Part shown: piece by piece, positions 37,203 to 49,440 of the stretch
Position numbering within the stretch: the stretch's first letter is position 1
How the letters are laid out: the number at the start of each line of letters is the position of its first letter
Assembly: GCA_027943335.1 (NCBI GenBank)
Contig: BSBK01000875.1
Span: 1-64,000, forward strand
Direction of reading: 5' to 3'
Length of the DNA stretch: 64,000 nucleotides
Origin: Chamaecyparis obtusa
Lineage: Eukaryota > Streptophyta > Pinopsida > Cupressales > Cupressaceae
Translations under genes and position numbers: made by a program
Notes under the pieces: generated by a model
What the model was told of the DNA's origin: nothing
The model's input: the letters and a program-made list of their open reading frames with translations, nothing else
The model's database searches: none

Positions 37203-37929
37203 TTATTGAAAAAAATTTGGCATGAAGTTTCAGACTATTACATAGGGATGATAGAAAATATAAATGCAGAAAAATACATTTGTTGTGTATCAAATGATTA
37301 AGTATAATAAACTCGTAACTAAATAGACTCTAAAATTTATCATTGAATGTTACATTTAAACCATAACCCCTTCTTCAACATCATCCCATGTGGACTTCTT
37401 AATAGGTTTTTCATACCCTCTATTGGTGGTTATTTTAACATTATCCCTTTCTCCCTTCTAAACAAAAACCTATGGCTTCATCTACTCTCTTCCTATCCTA
37501 TAAAACTTTCTCCCTCCCACCAAGGTGTAAGAGACCTTCATAATTAATTCTTCTGAGGTTTCTATCTTGATCCCATACACATTGAGCATGCCCTAAGTCG
37601 AAAACCATCAACAAATGTTGTGGTCACTTTCTATCTAGATCGTTGAAACTTCTCAATATAGGCAGTAAGGCTACTCACAAATATCTCACTCTACACCACA
37701 TGATTCTATTCCTCCTTTCGATGCACGATGGGTTCAACCTTTTTTGGTCACCCCCTATGATGGACAAGGTGTTGTAGAGAGCCAAAACTATAGAAATACC
37801 AAACCAAATGCAAAAAATGAAGCTCGTAATTATGGCAATAGCTTGAGGTAACATAATAAAAGATGGAAAAATGAATAAGTCATTTCACATGAATTTGAAA
37901 GTCGTGTATACCATTTGCCAAAATGTCAT

Positions 37930-38280
37930 CATTTTAGCATTCAATGTAATCATTTTGAATGTGAATTTTAATGTCTTTCAAGATCATATCATTAATCACC
38001 CACCTAACCATACTATGTCGTGATAACCCTAGGTTAGCCAAACTGTTAGCAACCTAATTCCCCTCACGATAAATATGGGTAAACTTATAATTTTTAAATG
38101 AATTAACAATATTAATGCTATCAATAAACAATGTATTGATGATCCAACTAGGGTGTTTTTACCCTTCTAGGTAATGGATAATATTTACTGAATCACATTC
38201 CAACCATATATTTGTGAACCCCTTTGATAATTCCATTTTGAGATCAATGTAGGTTGTGTAAGTCTCTAGTATGTACATTT
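37930..38280 (-). pseudogene. LINE RNase H fragment
   Basis: The minus strand reads WLECDSVNIIHYLEG, then NSFKNYKFTHIYREGN and VANSLANLGLSRHSMV. This is the RNase H domain found at the C-terminus of plant L1 ORF2 (the REGN..AN.LA segment is characteristic). It is cut off at about 38280 by a T-run and is followed downstream (to 37340) by weak sequence that may be LINE 3' region. One TAG lies after REGN. Confidence 0.7.
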
Positions 38281-38284
38281 TTTT

Positions 38285-38965
38285 TTAAATGATATGATAG
38301 CTATCGTATATGACTCCATATATACCTCCCACTTTACATGGCGTAAAGAAATTTAAACCAAATTTTAAACAATTGAAAAACTAGTTAATATATATGTTAA
38401 GGCTTTTTATGTAATAGCCTTTTGAAATAATTATAATGAATCAACCAACAATTTAACACTTTACAAAATACTCCTTGTGTCACATTTGTTCAAGGATAAG
38501 ATGAACAAGTTGGAAAAGGTTTATAAATAATTGGATTATAATGATGTTTCACCCATGTCTATGTTAGACATAAATACATACGTATATATAACTTGAAACT
38601 AATTCTTGATTCTTCGATGTTATAAGCATAAGAAAACAATGTATTGAAGTGAAATAACATTTATAAGAATTATTGTCATTTGATTATTTTCTTCTCTTGA
38701 TTTATATAGTTACATATTTAATCTCGATCTTTTGATTGCATAGATAACTAGTTCGTAGCCAAATTAAATATAGTTGAATAGGTAGTATGTGAAGCAAGCA
38801 ATAGATTCGAATTTATTGAAAAAATTCAAATTAGACATCTTTTACATTTCAATTACGATAGATTGAAAATTGTATATATGTGATGTCAAATTTAAATTCA
38901 ATTATACAATCACAAGTGGAAGGATAGAAGTTTCCACCTTATTCATATATATTTAGTTTGGGGGT
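38285..38965. other. AT-rich stretch upstream of the Nudix gene region
   Basis: No coding sense or repeat pairing seen. It separates the LINE fragment from the duplicated upstream region of the Nudix gene. Confidence 0.4.
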
Positions 38966-38969
38966 AAAC

Positions 38970-39578
38970 TTCTAATGCCTGGGAAGATTCCAGTTAGTCT
39001 GCTGTAACATTCGGTAATTTTTTGGAATCTTAGTATTAAGCTCTATCGTTGGCGATAAGTCAGCTCTGTTGGAAAGTGAGCGCACAGAAAAAGGGTCGAA
39101 AGTCCATGGAAAGTTAAACGCTTACGTAAAGAGTTGGGCAATTCGCGGTTGATGGATGGAAATTTTCGGCGTCAGATATTCGATGGCTTCAACCTATTAT
39201 TACCGATTAACTGTTTACATTTCGCTAGTGCGTTGTTAATACGAGGGATTAAAATCACTTCCTTGCATTTACGAAGCTTCCGAAATTTTCACCGTTGAAT
39301 ATCCAATTGAAACGTTGACAAATATTTAGCTCTTATGTCCACACACTTGTGGACAATTCCAGCAGAGCACTTTCAGACTATTTTTGGTTTCTTTACCATC
39401 ACGCTTGGAAATTTTCAATGGCTTCCATTTATTGAATATTGAAACGTGGCAGAGGAGCAGAAAAGTGGGTAAACGCTTCCTCACAATGATGGTAAACGCT
39501 TTCTGTGTTCGTCTTAAGTTATCACTTGTTACCAACGGCGAAGCAAGCGAAAAATATCTTGCGAACCTTCACTCTCAT
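38970..39578 (+). repeat. Upstream duplication unit A
   Basis: This roughly 600-bp unit aligns in order with 39672-40358. Shared blocks include GTCC.TGGAAAGT, a GCGTAAAG/ACGTAAAG motif, TTGGGCAATT, GTCAGATATTC and TTGTTACCAACGGC. It is less AT-rich than the surrounding DNA. The right end has a TATA-rich stretch (39578-39600) in the position equivalent to the TATA box of unit B. Confidence 0.75.
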
Positions 39579-39671
39579 ATATGTATCTATCTATATATGA
39601 TAGGATAGAAATCGCCAACTCATATATGTAGATAGGTAGAACTAACAACTCATATATATATAGTAAGCTTT

Positions 39672-40358
39672 CTAACAGCTGAGAAGATTCACACATATTT
39701 ACCTCCGTAGGAAACTGTATGCCAAGAAAAATGGCCGAATGTCCCTGGAAAGTAACAGGAATTGAAAACTTGCGTAAAGAATTGTTGGGCAATTTCTGGT
39801 TCCGTTAGCTTTCTTGTTTGAAATTTTCGTGGTCAGATATTCAATGGGCTCGATCCATTATTATTAAAATGTGGCAGAGAAGCTACAAAGTCTGAATAAT
39901 TGTTTCCATATTGCTATTGCGTCAGTACCAGCAGGCATCGATATCACTTCCCCGCAATTACAAGGCTTCTCAAAAAACTTACTTTCATTATCCTATTCCG
40001 GATATTCAGTTCCCAATTAAATGCTTACATAATGCACCGTTGGGGCAATCTGTGTTTCCTTGTTGGATACTCAATGACTTCCATCTACTAATACTAAAAA
40101 TTGGCAAAGCAGCAAGGCAAACAAGTAACCCATTTTATACCACTTCTGCGCAACTACTTAGCTTCCCAACAATTACGTTAAACGATTTCGGTGTTCATAG
40201 ACTTTTTATTAAGTTTATCACATTTTGTTCTCGATTTGCGTATAAGTTCTCAATTTTACTAATATTAAATCTTAGGAAGATGGACGGGAGGGCCGTAGTA
40301 GTTGCTTGTTACCAACGGCAAAGCGCTCCCAAAATATGTTACAAGACTTCATTTCCAT
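39672..40358 (+). repeat. Upstream duplication unit B
   Basis: This is the second unit, adjoining the Nudix promoter. Compared with unit A it carries several insertions, making it about 80 bp longer. The open frame of 149 codons that crosses it (39911-40360) has no protein features and is probably chance. Confidence 0.75.
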
Positions 40359-40382
40359 GATTCTTCCCATCCTGAATATCGC

Positions 40383-40391
40383 TATATATAT
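40383..40391 (+). promoter_or_regulatory. Probable TATA box of the Nudix gene
   Basis: CTATATATATCC lies about 150 bp before the start codon, in a less AT-rich context, directly after duplication unit B. It would place transcription start near 40415-40425 and give a 5' leader of about 120 bases. Inferred from position and sequence only. Confidence 0.5.
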
Positions 40392-40537
40392 CCACTGGTC
40401 GGGAGAAGCCAACATCCATCTCGCTCACAAAGTCCATTAATATATTTTTTGCTTGGATTTCTATTTTGTTAGCTTTCTGTCGAGCATTGTTTTGTTTGGA
40501 AAATAACTGCTCAGTGCTTAATCCTTTCCACGACACA

Positions 40538-42343
40538 ATGGCATTCCCAACTAACGAAGCATCCTCTAGCAATGACAGTGCCATCGAAAACATTGAAAAA
40601 GTTACAAATGAGATGTCTAGAGAAGAAATACATGAACTGTTGAATGCTCGGGAAGACAGATATGGTGGTGTGGAAGTCGACATAGAAAATATGGACAACG
40701 ATGTTCCTCGATTTGCATATTCACTCAAGGCATCGCTATCTCAATGGGCACGCCAGGTGAGGGCTTTCTTCACTCTACATATGAATTCGTCAATAAATAT
40801 GAAAGAAAATAAATCGTAGCTTAAATTTAATTGTTTTCTGCGAAGGGGAAGAAGGGGGTGTGGATTAAAGTAGCCAAGGAACAGGCCAAACTTGTTCCAG
40901 TTGCGATTGAGGTCCGTTATCAAGAATATCATTACTACCATTGTTTTTTAATGGCGCAGAAGCATTGAGTCATGCGCATGTGGTATAATAAAATTTGTAT
41001 ACTTTGTGGCGAGCTGCAGGAGGGATTTTGGTATCACCATGCTGAGCATTCATACGTGATGTTAGTGCTTTGGATCCCTCAAACTCCTTGTACTATCCCT
41101 CATAATGCTTCACATCAAGTGGGAATTGCAGCGTTTGTGTACAACGACAATGGAGAGGTAACCATGCATGTAATTGCACTATTTAATGATACAAACTTTT
41201 AGTCTTTGTTGGTTCTGCTATATCTGGCTCTCAGCAAATATTCATTGCTTCATGTCTTTGTGTGTGAAGCGGGATTTCTTTTCTTACAACTACGTTAGTT
41301 AAAAACTGGTATATTGATTGCCTATTAATGCATACAGCTAAGAATTATAACTTGCAATGCTTGTCGAAGCCTTGATCTCTTTGTCATATAGTTTTTTATA
41401 TAGAAATTCTTATTTACCCGATTGATCACGGTCAACATACTCTTGTCCAGCCAATAACTTGAATTAATAAATGGTAATGTCGATGCAGGTTCTTGTAGTT
41501 CAGGAGAAGTGCGGACCGTACAAAGATTCAGGACTGTGGAAAATGCCCACAGGAAGGATTAACCAGGTATAAAATATAATTTGGATATATCAAGCGCAGA
41601 GTAAATAAATTTATTTTACATGAAAGTACAAGGCACCCACCTATGTATTTACTCCCAAATTCTTCTTCGTAGGGCGAAGGAATTAAAGAAGGGGCTATAA
41701 GAGAAGTTAGGGAAGAAACAGGGGTAAACCTCTTTTTGCCTGCCCTCTTTGCTCCTTATTGTGATTTTTCGCATTATTGTACAATAATTTAAAGTTTCTC
41801 CTATGATTTATAATTTTCTTGAATTTTCACAGATAGATACAGAATTTATACAAGTGGTGGGGTTCAGGTATCACAAAATAGCCTCACTGTTTGGCTTAAT
41901 TATATCTAACGATGGTTAGGTTTGTTAGATTAACTTTTAGCTTTCTAATTGTTTACCGTGCATGAACTACAGGGATGGTCACAATGCCGCTTTTGGAAAA
42001 TCCGACATGCTATTCCTGTGTATGTTGAAACCAAATTCTTCGGACATTATTATACAGGATAATGAAATTTCAGCAGCAAAGGTATGTATTTTATCATAAG
42101 ATGGTACTCTTGGAGATGTATAATTTCAATATTTACTTGAGTGATGTCAAAATTTGTTTTGTTCAGCGGATGGCAGTAGATGAATTTGCTGCTCAACCAA
42201 AAATACAGCAAAGCAAACTTCTCAAGGACATGGTGACCGTGTGTGTTGCCAACATAGGCGGACGATGTGGAGGATTTTCAGCAACTGAAATACCGTCGCG
42301 CAAACCCTCTTCTTTTTACTGCAGTGTCATTGAAACTGAATAA
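40538..42343 (+). CDS. Nudix hydrolase (plant NUDT2/5/6/7/10-like), 8 exons
   Basis: This is an intact gene of 290 codons. Exons: 40538-40756, 40846-40911, 41020-41157, 41489-41566, 41673-41723, 41833-41867, 41973-42081, 42167-42343. All introns are GT-AG and short, and the joins keep frame. Residues 1-140 form the N-terminal domain of this plant subfamily (RYGGVEVDIEN, GFWYHHAE); residues 163-185 are a complete Nudix box (G, five residues, E, seven residues, REVREETGI), whose glutamates bind the divalent metal. Family members hydrolyse ADP-ribose, NADH and related nucleoside diphosphates, in Arabidopsis limiting stress and defence signalling; no targeting peptide is seen, so it is probably cytosolic. 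The length fits the family (about 280). ATG 40538 is the first ATG in the open frame. In exon 8 the usual Trp of the AAxWM motif is Arg (AAKRM). Confidence 0.93.
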
Positions 42344-42372
42344 TTTATAATTTTTCCGGACAGGGAAATACA

Positions 42373-42378
42373 AATAAA
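42373..42378 (+). terminator. Possible polyadenylation signal of the Nudix gene
   Basis: AATAAA occurs 30 bp after the stop codon, and another at 42484-42489, about 140 bp after it. The second would give a more usual 3' leader length. Either could serve. Confidence 0.4.
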
Positions 42379-42909
42379 ATGGACGTTCGTCACTCCTTTC
42401 GTTTACCTCATTTAGTAGCATATTTGGTTTTAGTGTGTAAGAAAAAGCAGTAATGAGGTGCACTTTATAGTATTATTATCATGAATAAAATCACCTCATG
42501 GTATGTAAATGACCGCATCATGTGTCCATTATATTTTATTGTTTATTATTGTTCTCTCAAAAGTTTAAATCTTGCGATGTCGGACATTGTTTTTTATTTA
42601 AGAATGATTATGCAAATTGTTTATCGGGATATTTTTCGAAATGATGATTACATTTCGTCAAATGTATACACAAGTGAATATTGTTTTGTTGTACAATAAG
42701 TTTAGAAATGTTTGATAAAATGCAGACGGTGCATATCAATCTTTCAGTTACAATGTAAAGTTTCAATTTGCACTTCAAAATTATCCTCTATTCATAATTT
42801 TGAATTTTTAATAAGATAGATAAATTTAACATTTCATATAAGTTTTTGTTATCTTTTTTCATAATCTATGAATCATATTTATATATGCTAATTAGTATAT
42901 AATTGTTAA

Positions 42910-43045
42910 TTGGTAGAAATATTTTAGAATTATGTTTGAGTTGTTATTAGGTATAAATATTTTAGAATTATGTTTGAGTTATTATTAGATAATTTTTTAT
43001 GGGCTTAAGGTTAATTATTATTAGGTAGAAATATTTTAGAATTAT
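42910..43045. repeat. Short tandem repeat, three units of about 45 bp
   Basis: The core AAATATTTTAGAATTATGT occurs three times, each preceded by TTATTAGGTA or a variant of it. The third unit is separated by about 35 bp of other sequence. No gene associated. Confidence 0.85.
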
Positions 43046-43049
43046 GTAC

Positions 43050-45660
43050 TGTGAGTCATAGTAATTATAATAGATGTTGTCATCTTAAATATTTTGATCT
43101 ATAACAAGTGGTTGGCTTAAAAATATTGGAAGACTTTCTCTAAAATACTTGACATATAAAAAGAGAATATTGAATAGTGCTATAATATTATTAATATTTG
43201 ATATATTTTTCTTATAATTAAATAATTGTGTGTTTATAAATGCAATCCTTGTTGTTTACCTAAGTGTGTTTGAAAGAACTAAAAAAAACTAAAAATTATC
43301 AAGGCTATAACTAGTAAATTCTTATAGTTTTTTGCAGCTTCCTATGTTGTGGATATTGCCCATTTAATATTTATATATGATGTGATTATGAGCTAATATT
43401 GTAGCAACAATTGATGTGATTATTATTAACCATCATTTCATTGTCAAAACATAAATCGATAGATTCAACTAGCTAAAAGAGGTCTCCTAGAAATAATCTT
43501 GTGATTTGGTAGTCTCACACACATGAAATTGATCCTTAAGGATGTAATCATAGAGATGCATATCACTTTTTATTTTGTGTGGATAACTCAAATTAATATT
43601 GTTAGCCAATTTTTTTTATTTCTTGTAACAAACAATCCATCACAAATTTGATTTGATGTAAGCAAATAGATTTTTAAGCTTGATATGTATGTATATATTT
43701 TTGTGTATGTGTTTCTAATGTCACAATTTTTAAATATATGTTAATGATTTTAATAGAATTTATAATATTTTTCATGAGAAATATTTTTATGTATTACAAG
43801 TCTTGAACTAAAAATAACATCGATTCATGATACTTTAAGTAAATGTTATTATTAATAACATCTAAAGATTAAATACATTTTATACTTTTGTGACATATTT
43901 TTTTAATATATATTTTATTTAAAGAATTATAATCTAGACAATTTTTATGTCATAAATTTTTCTTTCTATATCCAAATTATTATTATTTACTTGTAAGAAC
44001 AAGAACAACAATGTTGTAAGTAATCATATTTCCTTCAAAATAATTCTTTTATTCTAATTTTATATTTGTCATTAACATATACCTTTGGAATTGTTAAGAA
44101 AGTTCAATTCACTAGAAAATTATATATAAAATAAATGGAATCTTTGGTTTCCACAAATAAAATACTCTAACATTATGATTACATAATATCGTATTTCTTG
44201 AAAAAATTATTTGATTATGGACAATGTGGTATTAACCAACATATTTTAATCAAATAAAATGTGTCAAAAATATATAAGTGTCCCATAAGGGCCACCTAAT
44301 CACATTTCAATCAATGTCTTTAATTTGAAGGTATACTTTATAAAGAGGTTTTTTATTTTATTTTGTATTTTAAAACATTAAAATATACAATTGACAAATT
44401 GTTACCAACCAATGATATAAGGTCCTTTGATTAAACTTTCTTAATACATTGAAACATCAATTTTTTTTCTCGGAGCTCCTCCAGTTGAAGTAAAGTAATT
44501 TATTAGAGTTAGTTTAAATATTTTTGTTGTGCATACTAATATTTTTCTCCAAATGACCCAAAATTATGATAGTATTTTATCATTCAATATTATTTATATT
44601 CCCTTTCATTGTTAGGCATTCCTAAAATCCAATCCCCTAAACTTCATACCTTATATACTTGGTCATGATTTTAACTTATTTAGCAGATAGTTTTATAGCA
44701 TTTTAGTAGTATTTAAGCTATGCAGTTTAAGCTTCACTTAGCTCAATTCGGAAACCAATTTTTAGATCTTCTATTCAGTTATTGTTTAGTCCTTGGAGGT
44801 TATTTTTGGGCTTCCTACAACCTCATTTTGGGATCTTTTATTACATCTCTATGATCCAATCATGTTGTACATATTATTATATTAATATAAAAATTTAGGC
44901 TATAGCCTTTTATAAAATAAAATTCATCTAATATATATATAAAAATATAAACATAATAAAATAAATAACACTTAAATATAGATGCATCATTAAACATAAA
45001 TTCCAAATCTATAAGTAATCAAAGATAAGTGTATCATTAAAAATGTAATCAAGTACATTTAAATACATATATTAGATGGAGACATGTCTAAACATGTCTA
45101 AGAATGTCTATATAACTCTGAAAATGTTTAGATGGAAACTCTAGGTGGTAGCTTGGTCATTATATTGGGTACAAACAAAGCAACGTTGTGAGTGAGTTTA
45201 TTACTCCAATAGATGTGCAATCTTTCCCTATCAATTGTAGAACAATTGTTAAATATTGATAAATGTACAAATGGGTATGCATGATATTGATCTTAGAAAA
45301 ATAACATGTATAGGTACACATGTGCATATGAACATATTAACATGTAATAGTTTAAAATTCACATGACGACTAACAAGTTCCACATCACCTGAATTCCACA
45401 TAGGCACATGCTTCAATGCTAGACTAGGAGAACTGTGAGCTAACTATGTCTCTAAAGTATGTATATAAATATCATATTTTCTATGACAACTATTTTTTCA
45501 TCATTTTCCTTGACTCTCTATAGAAATGAAAATTTAAATGGATAATGCAACTAAGACGGGGTTGACGTATATTCTGAACTTGTAGTAGAATATTCATAAC
45601 ACTAGCCTTGATTAATCCATGAAAGTTATCTTTAAATTATTTAGGCCATCTAATGTGATT
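43050..45660. other. AT-rich intergenic stretch
   Basis: About 2.6 kb with no open frame of note, no coding sense by eye and no paired repeats that I could detect. Probably very old decayed repeats. Confidence 0.5.
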
Positions 45661-45665
45661 GTTGA

Positions 45666-46330
45666 ATGTCCCAAAAAATTGAGAGGAGAGGGATGAATGT
45701 GTTATAGATTAAAAATTTATCAATTCCATAGATATGGATGTAGCATATTAATTCATTAAATACTTAACCAATTCATATGTAAACAAGAATAAGAAAAATA
45801 TTTCATGAATTATCTTTTTAGAAAAATTTAATAATATACCATCATAATCATCCTCTTATGTATATTGATCTTAAAAAAAGTGATTTCCCCAAGTTGACAT
45901 CCAACACATAATTTAAAATAGGTTTGGACTAAAAAATCCCATAGCAAGGAGGAATGAAAAGTGTACCATACCATCGAAACTTCCTTAACCAAAATACACT
46001 TTATCACAATGGCATAGTTACAAGAGACCAAGAAGAAATAACACTATCAACAACTATGCTTCTAGACCACATCAACATGACCCAAGAAAGATAAATAAAT
46101 GTATCATATGAAACCGAACTAAAAATTTTATATTTGAAATAACAGAGAATTATAGACCACTTTTTACCATAAACATCATGAAGTACATTACCACAAATAT
46201 ATTTTCTATAAAACCAACCTTATAGTGCACCATCCTCTAGACCAAACAATCCAAAAAATTACAACTCTAAGGTATTAGAAATACTTAAAACAATCCATTT
46301 TCCAAGTCAAAATGTTTCTATTAATGAAAA
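45666..46330 (-). repeat. Repeat Z copy 1, possible 3' LTR of the copia remnant
   Basis: 45800-46300 aligns in order with 54415-54905 (shared CCAACACATAATTTAAAATAGG-like blocks, ACCAAGAAGAAATAA/CCCAAGAAGAAATAA, CAAGAAAGATAAATAAA). 45680-45810 aligns with 49040-49170, just outside the gag end of the copia element. Being on both sides of the copia body suggests LTR origin. The borders are not clear. Confidence 0.45.
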
Positions 46331-47084
46331 CCATATTGATATATCAAAAAATATATAACAAGAAAAGGTAACACATACAGAATTTTTTAACAACAATTAC
46401 ATCAAAATTTCTAAAGCTAGAACATAATCCCTTTTTCAACAATATGTCTCTTTATCATTGATGAAAAATTATATTAAAAAACACTATCTCACACCATATT
46501 TTTGATGCATACATTCTCTCTTTCATCCTTTTAAATCAAGGACAAATCCATGCAACAATACACTCCACTCCTCCTGAGATGAATCTTCATACACTAGTCC
46601 AAACCAAGAATGTGTAGTACATTTACTGGACTAATGTATTGCTAAGATACTCAGTTTGAACTAGAAGGGGGTAATAACCCAAACAACTCTTAGAGGTACT
46701 CAAAATTATTTTTGCATAAATATGTTTTCAAGAGATTTAGATTATGTTTCATTGAGGTGCATACACAAGTTTTGTCTCATTGTCTAACACTTTTTCATTC
46801 AAGAATTGATATCATATTAGAATATATTTCATTGTGGACTATTGTACCATAGTCTTAGAAATATTTACTATCTTGATGTTATTGCAAATAATTGAGATCA
46901 TTTTATTAGAAACTACACCAATATCCTTCAAGTTCTATTTCATCCAAAGTACTTGTGTGTAGCATGATACAAATATAATATATTAAGATTTTGCAAAGGA
47001 CAGAGGAAAATAATCCTACTTATTACTTAACCAAGAAAATAATCAAAAGCCCAAAAAAATGTTCCACCACTAATACTCCTCATG

Positions 47085-48080
47085 TCATATATTTCCTACC
47101 CAATCTGGATGAGTATAGGTAAATTTTGATACTCCTGGATTCAACAATCTGAATTCCTCTATTCCTTTCAAATATTTAAAGATCATGTTTACTAAAAAAC
47201 ATGTTATTCTCTTGATTCTTTCCGAAATCAATCTATCATAACGATGACGTACATGATATCCAGTCAAGTAGCTATAACATATAGTAGTCCGTCAATCACA
47301 AATATATAATTTGTTTCATCTTCTTTGGGGCATTTTATCTCTTTAGTAAACTTACATCTTATGTTCGTAGGAGTACACATTGGTTTTTAATTTTCCAAAC
47401 TAAGTTTTTTTTTAAAATCTCTGATACCGTTTGACTAAGAAATAAAAATATCTTCATTATTTTGATTCACATGCAATCCAAGAAAGAAAGTCAAGTCACC
47501 AATCATGGACATTCTAAACTCATCATGCATCTGATGAAAAAAATTATTACACATGTCATTCTATCATGAAAATAATAAGTCAACCACATAAACCACAACC
47601 ACTAAGAAATTTTTTGATTGAAATTTGAAATAAAGATTTCTCTTAATAGATCCTTTTGAAAAACTTTTAATCCATTAAGTATTTATATAATCTTCCATAT
47701 CAGGTCCTGGGAGGTTGTTTGACAAATATTAATGCTTATTAATTTTTTAGACACTATCCATGTTATTTGACAAGTTAAGTCCTCATGGTTGTTCAATTTA
47801 AACTTATTTTAGTTATTCATTCAAAAATTTATCCATTTAATAGAATTTGAAATCCTTAAATTCTACAAATTCCAAGAATATCCTAATAGCTTCTATTTAG
47901 AAAAAAAGAGAAAATGTTTCTTCAAAATCAATGCCCTCATCCTAACTATACTGTTTGCAAACCAATCTTTCCATTTTGTATTCACAACTCATCCATTCTC
48001 ATTCATATCCCTTCTATATTTTACAACCACAATCCAGAACTTAAACATTGTAACTATTTGAATACATGTATCTAATATTT
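47085..48080 (-). pseudogene. Ty1/copia reverse transcriptase and RNase H remnant
   Basis: On the minus strand, RT sense is readable through several frames: near 47560, LVVVVYVVDLLFS stands where copia has YVDD; then EFRMSMIGDLTFFLGLHV (47460-47510) and ISQSNG. RNase H follows at 47085-47267 (IFKYLKGIEEFRLLNPG and PDWVGNI, compare the usual DADWAG). The catalytic YVDD reads YVVD, so it would be inactive even without the stops. It joins directly to gag upstream, with protease and integrase missing. Confidence 0.75.
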
Positions 48081-48199
48081 CTAAGATTATGATTTAATCC
48101 TTTCACATAGTAGACTTTTTAAGTATTCTATTTTTCACTATAAGTAATAGAACCTATTCATCAATTTGTGTAGTCTACACATCTACTATCCATAAGACC

Positions 48200-48961
48200 A
48201 ATATTTCCACCTAAAAAAATTAAGAGATAAGATACCTTTATACTTTCTGGTTCAGGTTTCTTTAGCCTTATTGCAATGTTTTCTTTTTCCTTGTCTGTTC
48301 TCTAATCATCCGAGTCTTCATCTTCCTTTGTTACTTTGAAAAATTTCTCAGATTTGTCATTGTATTTTGTAAACTTTCTCATCTAAAATGGTTTTTGAGT
48401 GTCAAATAATTATTCACTCATGAATTTTTCCAAATTAGAATTTTCTTCAATTACTAATACCTTGTCAGTCCACCTCTTTTGTAAACTCCTCAATTTTTTT
48501 TCTATTGCATTCTTATCAACCAAAATTCTGACAACATAGTTTTGCACATATATAAAATCATCAATTTTTAAAAAGTACCTTGCTATATATTCTCCTTCTT
48601 ACATCCTCAAGTTTTCATATGTTCCTTTAGTAGTCTACATTTGAGCTAGTTTAATCCTATCATTTCACTCATATGTGTCTTTTAGTTATTTGCATACTTC
48701 AAAATAATTTTATAGTGAAACAACCTTCACCAATTCATTATTAGATAATTCACTAAAAATAGAATAATTTTCTTTTTCATTTTCTTCATATGCATCAGTT
48801 CATCTAGAGCAGTGGGTCCATTTAATAGTAACATATATTTATTCTCTACAGCTTTCCAAGTCACAAAACTCAAAGAATTTAGATATGGTATCTTACCTCC
48901 ACTTTATTGTTCAACCATAGTTAGATCCATCAAAGGTAGGAATAGTAACTTTAGGTGCCAT
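48200..48961 (-). pseudogene. Ty1/copia gag remnant (UBN2 type)
   Basis: Minus-strand sense from the ATG at 48959-48961 (MAPKVTIPTFDGSNYG) shows the copia Gag core: KGTYENLRM, EGEYIARYFLKIDDFI and LRSLQKRW, then IEENSNLEKFM and a charged tail. This matches the UBN2/DUF4219 gag family of plant copia elements. Many in-frame stops occur. It sits upstream of the RT fragment, and the zinc knuckle, protease and integrase are absent. Confidence 0.75.
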
Positions 48962-49409
48962 TGAATCTCCCTAAGTGGGTATGATCATTGTCTGGGAACC
49001 AAATCTCTTATACTAGTTATTGAGTACCTCTAATAACTAAGAGGGGAAGGAGGGCTGAAATAGTTGTAGATTAAAACTTTTCTTAATTTCATTAATCCAA
49101 ATCTAAAATATTAATTCCTTACTCAATTAACTAATTCAGATATAAATATGAATAAGAACATATATATGTACAATAAAAAATGAACATCATATTTTTATGT
49201 GGAAAACCCAATAAAGAAAAAATCATGGAGGAGCTAATTATCATAACAAAAAATATTGATTAAGGTGTTTTTTTTAAAATGGCTCACTATTGGAATTCTC
49301 ACTCCGAGTAGGTTCATAGTCATTGGAAATATTAATGAAAAGGAAATACAAAATTGAAGTTCAACTACCAAAAGGATCTCTTGGCTAGTTATTTTCAACA
49401 TCTACAATA

Positions 49410-49433
49410 CACACACACACACACACACACACA
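49410..49433. repeat. (CA)n microsatellite
   Basis: A short run of about 12 CA units lying at the left edge of repeat block X/Y copy 1. Confidence 0.95.
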
Positions 49434-49440
49434 ACTCTGT

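Noticed and set aside
39911..40360. 149-codon plus-strand frame upstream of the Nudix gene
   Set aside because: It lies in a duplicated promoter region, the other unit does not keep the frame, and no protein motif is seen.
40466..40537. Upstream extension of the Nudix reading frame
   Set aside because: The extension opens at TTG, not ATG; the first in-frame ATG is 40538 and it begins a plausible N-terminus.
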